64,000 nucleotides of DNA from Chaetorhynchus papuensis (taxonomy: Eukaryota > Chordata > Aves > Passeriformes > Rhipiduridae): NCBI GenBank assembly GCA_013396525.1, contig VWYX01000080.1, positions 611,893-675,892 on the forward strand, in the 5' to 3' direction. Position numbers and translations under genes: made by a program. Below, piece by piece: positions 14,001 through 23,528 of the stretch (positions are counted from its first letter, which is position 1; each line of letters starts with the position of its first letter). Below the pieces are notes generated by a model. The model was not told the origin of the DNA. It ran no database searches and saw nothing but the letters and a program-made list of their open reading frames with translations.

Positions 14001-14761
14001 CAGCTTATTGTGAAATGTTTTTGTCATGAGAATGAATATTCACTCAAGAACAAAACAAAACCTACCAACCTCTCTGACTTTAAAAACAAAAAACCCTCTG
14101 GTCAAGGGTTTCAAAGCTGTTCATCACCCTCAGCTGGCCTGAGATCCAGGATCCAACAAAGTTCAAGAGCTGCTGCCCAGTAGGACAGAGAATGAGATCC
14201 CAAACAGGTGTGGACCAGGTGTGAAAAAGAAGAAGGTTAACACACCCCATCCATCACTGGACAGCACATCTGTAGAAATGGAAATAAATACTAACTCAAG
14301 TCACAATCTTGTCTGGAGATGAGCAGAATTCCCCCGTGGCAACTATGGAATATCATGTGGTAAGGACTGCAGCTGAGCTGATTTACTGCTAAACTGTGCT
14401 TGTATGTTTGCAGGAGGCTCTCATTCCCTTGCTGCTGAATTGCTGCTTCTTAATACAAGAGACAAAGAGTCCTGGTGCTCTTCTGAGTATCTCTCTGGTT
14501 CATTTTTCCAGTTGCAAAGCAAATGGTTTGAAGTTTCATTGTCTTGCCAGACTCATAAAAAGAAACTATCAAGTGCTAGCCAAATTGTGAAGAACAGCAT
14601 GTTTTATGAAAACCTAATTAAACTGTGGCCATCAGTGTCTCACTTTCATCTTTGCAGAGCACTGCCTCAGCTTTCTTGTTGCATGCCAAACTCATATTCT
14701 TCTCTGATGCACGCAGTGAGATTACAGTTAATAGTTTTGTTTTGTTGTTTGGGGAAAAACG

Positions 14762-14767
14762 CACACA

Positions 14768-14801
<34 letters not shown>
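14762..14801 (+). repeat. (CA)n microsatellite
   Basis: Alternating CA dinucleotides span about 40 bases. Two CG and one TA interruptions lie in the first third, and an uninterrupted run of CA units in the last 25 bases. The purer 3' half is the part most likely to vary in length between individuals. Confidence 0.95.
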
Positions 14802-16639
14802 GTCCTTGTTTATATACTAGATCTGCAGGGTACCAGAAACAAGCATCTTTGGGGTCAGGAGGGGATTTTATTTCTATGTATTGGCTGTCAAAATGGGAAT
14901 TGGTTGTCATTATAACTCACACAAACAGGCACAGAATGTCTTTCCCAAAAACAAACTGACAGACATTAAATGAAAAGCACCACACTGCAATACACTTTGG
15001 GAATCCTCATCAGTGGAACAGCTCTTTGAGCTGCACAACATGACCCATGTAGACCCTACAGTCCAATGTACCAGGAGATTTGGAAAGTGTCATACAAATA
15101 CTCTTTTGGAAATCCTCTTTTCCCTTATCTCTCTCTAAACAGGTCAGCCATCCAGCCATCCACCCTGGAAGACAAAGGGAAATGCAAGATCATATTGTAT
15201 TTTCACCTGATGGCAAGGAGGACATCACTATAGTTTTCCAGCAGCTTTCAAGTCTCTTCCATGTTGATGATTAATAAGAGCAAAGAATTCACTAAAAATG
15301 CAATGCAACAGATTGCAAAGCAGAAAGCACATACAGTTAGGGATGAAGTAAAACTGATTTTAATGGACCACTAATCATCACTCCAGCCCATCTAACCGTT
15401 TTTCCAACATGCCAGTCCAGGAAGCAAGCTGGATGATGACTGAAACAAAACAAACAGATATGTCCTACTGTCTTGCACTGTTATCACTCCTCTATTGTCC
15501 TCTCTTTAGAAGACTGTCTACTATTGTCTACTACTCAGCGCAATTTTGATGACAGTGAGAAGGGCATTCCCTGCTTTTATTTGTTGCAATATTTGAGGCT
15601 TTTCATGCTGAATAATACTGGAAAATTAAAAAAAAAAAAAAAAAACAACAAAACAAACCCCAAAAAACCTAGAAAGCAAATGCATTCTTTCCAGATTTGC
15701 AGAATGCAAAGATAAAGCAAGGTTCAGATAACCGTTCTCTGTGGATTAGACAAATCTGCTGAGACTCCGAGTGGTAGCACATATAGGTGTGTACAAGAAG
15801 TGCCATGTTCTAAAAATTTCTACCCAGCTGGAAAACAGCAGCATTACAAAGAAATACCACTCTGAGAACTACATCAACAGCACAGTTGGCTAAGTGAGCA
15901 CTCTTCTCAGAAATACTCGGAGGAGTAAGATGATTGAAAGTCTCCAAAAGTAAAGGACTTTGAGGCAAATCCAGCTGATATATTTGTTATATGGTGCCAG
16001 CATAATTTCCCCGAATGGCTAAAGAGAAGAAGAAGCATGAAAGGGGTCAGTTGGGAATATATGTGCATGTGGGGGAGGGGGGCAAAGAAAAGGCAAAACT
16101 AGCTGAGAACAGGCTCCATTTAAATTGCATACAGACCTCACACAAAGCACAGAGAATTGGTCAGTAGATTGAAGCCATCTGGCTGGAGGAGCCATAAGAG
16201 TAAAACCCTGCTGGAGATCTCCCCATCACGTCCCATCATGGTCCAACATCAGAGCACAGCACGGGCTTCCCCCACTCCAATCTCATGGAGTGAAATATGG
16301 GAAGATGAGCAAGAGGAGGATTGAAAAGTTCATCGTTATGACACAGCCCCTGCTCCTTTCACAAAGTATTGTCCCAAGGCCTCTCCAATAAATCTCAAGC
16401 TTTGGTGGCAACAAGAGAGAAACTGAGTCAAGGCTCTATGTGCTGCAGCCAACAGCACAGAACACTGACACCGACAGCTGGCTTCAGGCTTCCATGACTC
16501 CCCAGTGAAAGACCACCCCAGGGCTCTCCCAGTGTGAATGAACCAGAGGACTCTGGTCTCCTCCTGCTCATCCCGGCCATTTACAGGCATGTCTGTGGTA
16601 GAAGGCAGACGCAGCGTTTGTTATAGTGCAGCCTGGAAA

Positions 16640-16960
16640 CATATGAAGAAGCAACATTTTTATTATAAAAACATACAAATGTATTTTAAAACTTATAAAA
16701 TGGATCTTGATTTATGTCTCAGATAAAGCCTCTGATTTAATTTAATGCAAATTAACACCGCTTGTGTTTCAGCACACTGGTATCTGAACACTCAGCAATG
16801 CAGTGGCCTTCATGCCAGCCAACCCGTACAAATTTAATGGATTTTTATTGCCTGTTTTTCTGAAGTCCCTCCTTCACCTGGGTTGGAAAATCAAGGCACT
16901 TAACATCTGGAAAAATTAAAGCTTTGGAAGTTTGCCGGTCTGATTGCCATGGTGTTGTTA
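16640..16960. promoter_or_regulatory. Possible conserved noncoding element
   Basis: An A/T-rich block carries a perfect ATGCAAAT octamer at 16,745-16,752 flanked by TTAATTTA and ATTAACACC, and further ATTTAATGGATTTTTATTG words near 16,835. It is not recognisably repetitive and has no plausible coding frame. The clustering of POU and homeodomain-type words suggests an enhancer, but A/T-rich DNA yields such words by chance, so support is weak. Confidence 0.25.
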
Positions 16961-19753
16961 CAGAGTTTTTGTTCCTTACGATTCTCCCATGCAGCCCAAA
17001 TATTAGTTGCCAGAGATCAAATCCAGTGCAAGTGGTTCAGTTGTTTTCCATCATTTTGACTTGCCCATATGGAACATTGCCAAAGCATCAAAAGTCATCA
17101 GTATTTTTTAAACACCGAAAAGCTCAGAACTTATCATTTCTGTATCAGAAGTGATTTTGAGTGATCCCAAAGTTTTCTCTGTCTAATAAATGCCATCACT
17201 GAAGTATTTCAGCTGGTGTCAGCAATGCCACATATACTGGGTATAAGAACAGTAGCAGCGAAAATATATAAGGACTGTGGCGAGGAGAGAAACAGAACTG
17301 AAGTGCTCTCGCAAAAGGAAGTTGGATTAATTTTCCCACTGGATTTTTCTTGTTTACACTTAGCTTGAAATCTTGGAAGGAAACATAATGAAATTATTCC
17401 TTGGTTATTTTACTTTGAAAAATAGCCATATCCACTGGGAAAATAAGAAAACCTTAAAAATATAAACAAGTTATATTCAAGTGAGTCACTCGTTCTTCTA
17501 TCCGAGTGCCATCTCTCTGCTCTCTTTGCAGCATTTCCTTCTTAACATCTCCAGCCACCTTTTCATCCCCTTTCACACTTCCAATTATTAATGTTTGTCC
17601 CAATGTCATTCTCCTCCACCCTCTAAAGTCAGTTTCAGAAGCTAGCTGTCACTTCTTTATGGACACAGGTATTTGGGGTACACTGTTGTGGTGTGGAATG
17701 GGCCGGCCTTTCCTGCTGACGAGATGTGGCCACTCTTGACCAGACACCTGATTCACATATGATGAGCCCTGCAGGAGCCTCCAAGCCCTAAAGGACTCGT
17801 GACACTGGATAATCTTCAAGGACATTCCTGTACCTCAGTGGTTGAGTAGGACGAATTGTATTTTGGTGCAGGATGATTGTTATTCTCTTCCTTTATTTAG
17901 ACTTAAGAGAGTTTTTGTCACTTTTGTCTTTTACAAACAGAAATTTGAATTATCCAGACTTTTGTTTATGTAACTATAAAATATTATAGTAATATGTGCT
18001 TTCTAAGTACAGATGACCCAACAGGATAAACCTGTGAATCTGTGTCCCTCTCATTACAGCCAAGCATGCCCAGAACAGTTCTCAGGATCTATAACATCTA
18101 ATGTATGTGCATATCTTACAAGTAATTTTGAAGAGCTCACTAATTTGCCTCATTTAAAATCTCGGATGATCAACTGTTGGATTTGAACACATTTCTTCTG
18201 CTTTTGATCACCCAACACAAGATTGTAGACTATAACATGAATTCTAGATGTTTTGCAACCTACTTGTAACCAGATTCAGGTTTCCTAATTTTTCAAGAAG
18301 GGGGAAGGGCTGTTGGATGCAAAGTGAGCGCTGACCTGCACTGACCCCTTCTGGAAAGCACCAAGAATGTACCATTGGAAACAAACCTGCACTGGTCCTG
18401 GGGGTGAGTGTGGGAACTACTTGACCTAATAGCTTTTTCCATCTCGATTCCTATGACTTTAATCATGTTTGGTTGGAACAGCCTCAGCCTTCAGAAGCTA
18501 TTTGCATGGGTAAGGCTCTGGAGCAGATATACATGTCATCCATTAACATCCAGTGGACCAGAAAAGGCTCACAGGACCAGAAAAGTTTCTTTGTAGATGG
18601 AAGCAGATACACTAATACATTACAAGAAACAAGAAAAATAGCAAAACATAGTCCATTTTCAGACAAGAAAACAACACAATTAGTATGAAAAGAAAAATGG
18701 AGCCTCACAGAACATCTACATTGTGTAATCCCAAAGCAGTTCAAACAAGAGAATAAAATTTCTTTGAGAACAGTCCCATAAAATTTCTGGAGGCCATGAG
18801 CAATTAGGGAATAAGTTTCTCAGCTAAAATACAATAATTTCTTGCTCCTGACCAGACCCATATTTGGGAGCACAGGTTTAATTTTTATTCAAAAGGGAAA
18901 GGACTAATTCTTCAACGGCCAGTGACATCCTGTTCTGCTCCTTGGAAACGTCCAGTTCTATCTAAACTGGATGACCCAACACAGTGCTGACAAATCACAG
19001 ACCATGGGTGGACCAGTTTACAGAAAGAAAACCACTTTAGTTTCTCTCATGTACAGGGACAGAGTATTCAGGGCTATATTTCTTCTTCCCTGAACACAAG
19101 AGCTTGATGAAATAAACACATTCAAAAATTATCTGCAAGAAATCAGAAATATGTCAAATTTCCAAATTTGGAAAGAGATTATGGGCTTCAACTCAAATTG
19201 GCACATGCTTTGTTTGTCTCCTTGGGACTCGATGGTCTGCACTGCTAACAGTTGTAGAAAATACTCACAAGACAAAAAAAAAGAAATCTTGGGAGAAGAG
19301 ACAAATCGCTCAACCCAAGAGTGCAGGTTTTTAAGAAAGCAACAATCTTCCTTCTTTGCATTAAATTATTTGCCACTTAAACTCCTTTATAGACAGCATT
19401 TGTTTGAAGGTGAGGCAAGCAAGTAGAGTACTTACTCCATTCGAACTATGACCATGTTGCTGGTCTCTTTCTGTCTGACCAAAAACCACACTGCTGCTTA
19501 AGTATCTGCTTCAAAAGTCCCACAACATGGAGAAATTTTTGAACAGCCACTAATCCTCTGTCTACATATCTTTACCATGGTGAGCCAGCACTGAGCTTAT
19601 CAACTGTTGGTTTCCACCCCATAAAGAGAGCCATCCCTTTAGTTTTCCCAATCACAAGAGGCAACAAAGCCAGCAGAAGAAACTGCATTTATTTTAAGCC
19701 ATTGAATAAACTCTTCTGTTAGGTTGTTTCTTCCCCTAGAATAAAACTCACTT
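16961..19753. other. Intergenic DNA, nothing recognised
   Basis: No coding exon, RNA gene or identifiable transposon was seen. Open frames are all below about 95 codons and have no family resemblance. Confidence 0.5.
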
Positions 19754-21128
19754 TATAAAGAAAAAAAAACCCCAACCAACTCATAAAAATGTGACATCAC
19801 TACACCACTGTGCCCAGCAATGTTCCTTCTCCTCATAAGGAAATAATTCCCAGACTGGATGGCAGTAAATATTTTGTTTGGCTCTTATGCTTAAGCTTTT
19901 GGACAAGTTGAAGATCACCCTGCTTCTAGAAATTATATAGCATAAAGCGGCGAGAGAGGAAGAGATCTCTTCCGGCAAGCATTCTTACTCAATGTGTTCT
20001 CTGAATAAATGGGATGGCCCTGCTTTCACTGCTTGGCATAAAGCACAAGAGTCTGGACAGAAGTCCTGCCTTCATTCCCACTTCTTTGGAAAGTCCCAGA
20101 GTTGAGTCCTTAGACCTGCAACAGAAAGAGATTTGCAAAGTAGTCTGCAACAAGAAGCAAGTGTAACACACAAGAGGAAGGAGATGGAAGACCTCCTGTG
20201 ACGGGAAGATCAAATTGTATTTTACAATAAAATTTACATTTATGTTGCAGTTTACATTTTGCACCACATTTCAGATACAAACTCAGAAAAACATACAGAA
20301 CGTATTGGATGAGCACTGTTGACCACTTATGAAACAGAATAGCATGAATGTCCATCAGTACACATGACTCACAAGTGATTTTAATTTACTCTGTTAGTTT
20401 TCACTTTCTGGATTTTTTTAAAGAGTTGAAATGACAGAAAACAAACAAGCACTTAGAGAAACTCCATGAATGACCTTTGCTCTCAAGTACAGTTCAACTC
20501 CAGTACGTTCTTCACAACGATGCAGCATTACCATCTAAGACAAATTGTTTGTTGGTGTCTGAAATCCCAGCGGACTATGTGGGTATAAGCATGCACCTCT
20601 AGGCTACCGTCCACCAAAGGCAGGTGTAAGAAGTCAAGAGATAAGATGTGCTAAGAAAGATGATGGGAAAAGTGACCTCTCAGCAGCCTTCAAACTGTCA
20701 AAGGCAAGTGACATTAAAAAAATTGGAAAGTGTTTAAATTAGCCATTAGCCATTAAACAGTCATGTTTACAAAAGTTACAGCCTGGCAACATGCTGTTTC
20801 AAATTGTCATCTGCTGAAATGCACAAAGCACCACAGGGACAGGCAGGAACCTCAGGATCCCTGGAACATACAGATGTGGTAATGGTGGTTTGAAACAAAC
20901 CCCTTCCCTGAATCCCACAGCTGGCCTGAAACCCTCCTTGATGCAGAAGCCACTCCAGAGCCCATCCAAACAGAGGAGCCATATAGTTCAAGCAAAACCA
21001 CCTCTCAGCCTTCCCTCACCAGAGAGCTAGGAGATTCAGGAGCTGTGGCAGGAGTGTAGCTCAGGCTTCCACAACACAAAGGCATCACTACGTCTAGATT
21101 TACCTCCATCCTCCTGAACATGAGCCAG
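19754..21128 (+). repeat. Direct duplication, copy 1 (1,375 bp), probable assembly artefact
   Basis: This segment is repeated at an exact offset of 1,376 bases in the next segment. Four open frames translate identically in both copies, and I saw no mismatch in the stretches I compared. It ends with ATGAGCCAG directly before a single N at 21,129. The sequence is otherwise unremarkable noncoding DNA. Both copies abut the N exactly, which is what results when two overlapping contig ends are joined across a gap without being merged. Confidence 0.9.
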
Positions 21129-21129
21129 N
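21129..21129. other. Single ambiguous base (assembly junction)
   Basis: This is the only N noticed in the window. It lies exactly between the two copies of the 1,375-bp duplication and most likely marks a contig join, not a single uncertain base call. Confidence 0.85.
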
Positions 21130-22504
21130 TATAAAGAAAAAAAAACCCCAACCAACTCATAAAAATGTGACATCACTACACCACTGTGCCCAGCAATGTT
21201 CCTTCTCCTCATAAGGAAATAATTCCCAGACTGGATGGCAGTAAATATTTTGTTTGGCTCTTATGCTTAAGCTTTTGGACAAGTTGAAGATCACCCTGCT
21301 TCTAGAAATTATATAGCATAAAGCGGCGAGAGAGGAAGAGATCTCTTCCGGCAAGCATTCTTACTCAATGTGTTCTCTGAATAAATGGGATGGCCCTGCT
21401 TTCACTGCTTGGCATAAAGCACAAGAGTCTGGACAGAAGTCCTGCCTTCATTCCCACTTCTTTGGAAAGTCCCAGAGTTGAGTCCTTAGACCTGCAACAG
21501 AAAGAGATTTGCAAAGTAGTCTGCAACAAGAAGCAAGTGTAACACACAAGAGGAAGGAGATGGAAGACCTCCTGTGACGGGAAGATCAAATTGTATTTTA
21601 CAATAAAATTTACATTTATGTTGCAGTTTACATTTTGCACCACATTTCAGATACAAACTCAGAAAAACATACAGAACGTATTGGATGAGCACTGTTGACC
21701 ACTTATGAAACAGAATAGCATGAATGTCCATCAGTACACATGACTCACAAGTGATTTTAATTTACTCTGTTAGTTTTCACTTTCTGGATTTTTTTAAAGA
21801 GTTGAAATGACAGAAAACAAACAAGCACTTAGAGAAACTCCATGAATGACCTTTGCTCTCAAGTACAGTTCAACTCCAGTACGTTCTTCACAACGATGCA
21901 GCATTACCATCTAAGACAAATTGTTTGTTGGTGTCTGAAATCCCAGCGGACTATGTGGGTATAAGCATGCACCTCTAGGCTACCGTCCACCAAAGGCAGG
22001 TGTAAGAAGTCAAGAGATAAGATGTGCTAAGAAAGATGATGGGAAAAGTGACCTCTCAGCAGCCTTCAAACTGTCAAAGGCAAGTGACATTAAAAAAATT
22101 GGAAAGTGTTTAAATTAGCCATTAGCCATTAAACAGTCATGTTTACAAAAGTTACAGCCTGGCAACATGCTGTTTCAAATTGTCATCTGCTGAAATGCAC
22201 AAAGCACCACAGGGACAGGCAGGAACCTCAGGATCCCTGGAACATACAGATGTGGTAATGGTGGTTTGAAACAAACCCCTTCCCTGAATCCCACAGCTGG
22301 CCTGAAACCCTCCTTGATGCAGAAGCCACTCCAGAGCCCATCCAAACAGAGGAGCCATATAGTTCAAGCAAAACCACCTCTCAGCCTTCCCTCACCAGAG
22401 AGCTAGGAGATTCAGGAGCTGTGGCAGGAGTGTAGCTCAGGCTTCCACAACACAAAGGCATCACTACGTCTAGATTTACCTCCATCCTCCTGAACATGAG
22501 CCAG
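21130..22504 (+). repeat. Direct duplication, copy 2 (1,375 bp), probable assembly artefact
   Basis: The copy begins at TATAAAG followed by an A-run, matching position 19,754, and ends at CCAG (22,504), matching 21,128. Copy 1 therefore stops at the base where copy 2 runs into a CR1 element. A contig breaking at the edge of a high-copy repeat, with the next contig starting at an A-rich run, fits failed overlap merging. A real recent tandem duplication cannot be excluded from the sequence alone. Confidence 0.9.
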
Positions 22505-23129
22505 TGTGTGCTCAGGGGGCCAAGAGGGCTGATGGCACCTGGCCCGTATCAGCAATGGTGTGGCCAGCAGGACCAGGGCAGGGATTGTCCCCTGTACTCA
22601 GCACTGGCGAGGCCTCAGCTTGAGTCCTGTGCTGAGTTCTGGGCCCTCACTGCAAGAAGGACATTGAGGGGCTGGAGTGAGTCCAAAAAGGGCAAAGGAG
22701 CAGGTGAAGGGTCTCGAGCACAAGTCCTGTGAGGAATGGCTGAGGAAGCTGGGGTTGTTTAGTCTGGAGAAGGCTCAGGGGAGCCCTTGTCACTCTCTGC
22801 ACCTCCCCGAAAGGAGGCTGTAGCCAGGTGGGGATCGGCCTCTTCCCCCAAGCAACCAGCGACAGGACAAGAGGACACAGCCTCAGGCTGCACCAGGAGA
22901 GGTTCAGGCTGGACATCAGGAAGAATTGCTCTATATTAAGGGTGATTAGACACTGGAATGTGCCACCCGGGGAGGTGGTGCAGTCACCATCCCTGGAGGT
23001 GTTCAGGGAAAGACTGGACGTGGCACTCAGTGCCATGGTCTGGTTCCCGTGGTGGTGCTCGGTCATGGGTTGGACTCGATGACCTCAGAGGTCTTTTCCA
23101 ACCTAGCTGAATCCGTGATGCTGTGATCC
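22505..23129 (+). mobile_element. CR1 LINE, 5'-truncated 3' end
   Basis: CR1 is a non-LTR retrotransposon and the main LINE of birds. This copy carries its 3' portion in sense orientation. The end of the ORF2-like region includes GTGTGGCCAGCAGGACCAGG, a GACATTGAGGGGCTGGAG block, and GGGTTGTTTAGTCTGGAGAAGG. It finishes with the typical GGTTGGACTCGATGACCTCAGAGGTCTTTTCCAACCT motif, split here only by its own variation. The reading frame is broken throughout, so the copy is inactive. It lies less than 300 bp from the MRPS18A start codon, which places it against the promoter's upstream edge. Confidence 0.92.
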
Positions 23130-23361
23130 CAAGCTGCTACAACCGCCAAAAAAACCCGCTCCCCAAGCCCCAAACAAATGAATAAACCAAACAAAAAAAA
23201 CCAGGAAAGCCCGAACCCAGTACCAACCACAATAAACGTAAAAGAAACAAACAAAAACAATGAGGAGGACCACCCCGCGGAGAAGGCGCTGGGCAGGAAA
23301 ACAGACCCCTCCCCTCCCGGTTCTGCCCCCGGGCGCCGGGGGGGGGAGGACGCGCCCCGAA

Positions 23362-23406
23362 ATGGCGGCGGCAGCACCGCCCCCCCCGCCGGCGGAAGCG
23401 GCGTGA
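23362..23406 (+). other. Candidate upstream ORF in the MRPS18A 5' region
   Basis: An ATG at 23,362 in GAAATGG context opens a 14-codon frame rich in Ala and Pro that stops at TGA 23,404-23,406. It lies 22 bases before and out of frame with the MRPS18A start. If transcription begins upstream of it, it could reduce initiation at the main start. Whether it is inside the transcript is unknown. Confidence 0.35.
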
Positions 23407-23428
23407 CGGCAGCGCCGGCCCCGGCAAG

Positions 23429-23528
23429 ATGGCGGCGCCCAGCCTGCTGCGCGGGGGGCTGCGGCGGATCCTCTCCGGGTTCCTGGGGAGCGGCTGGGCC
23501 GCGCCGCCCGCCCGAGCCCTCCGCGAGG
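23429..23528 (+). CDS. MRPS18A: MRPS18A coding exon 1 (targeting peptide)
   Basis: The exon encodes residues 1-33 plus the first base of codon 34, beginning MAAPSLLRGGLRRIL. Arg residues spaced among Ala, Leu and Gly, with no acidic residue until Glu33, are typical of a cleaved mitochondrial presequence. The donor is G|GTGAGT at 23,529. Intron 1 (23,529-23,698, 170 bp) is GC-rich at its start and holds nothing else. Confidence 0.95.

Larger units (their letters stand above)
8421..16639. other. Intergenic DNA with minor repeats, no gene recognised
   Basis: No coding exon, tRNA or complete transposon was recognised. Besides the A-runs, the CA repeat and the MIR-like relic listed separately, short A-runs lie at 12,649-12,662 and 15,628-15,645. 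A mildly CpG-richer patch at about 12,300-12,520 has no supportable gene structure. The open frames here are short and composition-driven. Confidence 0.55.

Noticed and set aside
19989..20267. Repeated small frames (92, 81, 71 and 65 codons) present twice, suggesting a duplicated gene family
   Set aside because: They are duplicated only because the whole 1,375-bp segment is repeated around an N; none resembles a protein.
22647..23066. 139-codon - strand frame upstream of MRPS18A
   Set aside because: It lies entirely within the CR1 element, on its antisense strand.
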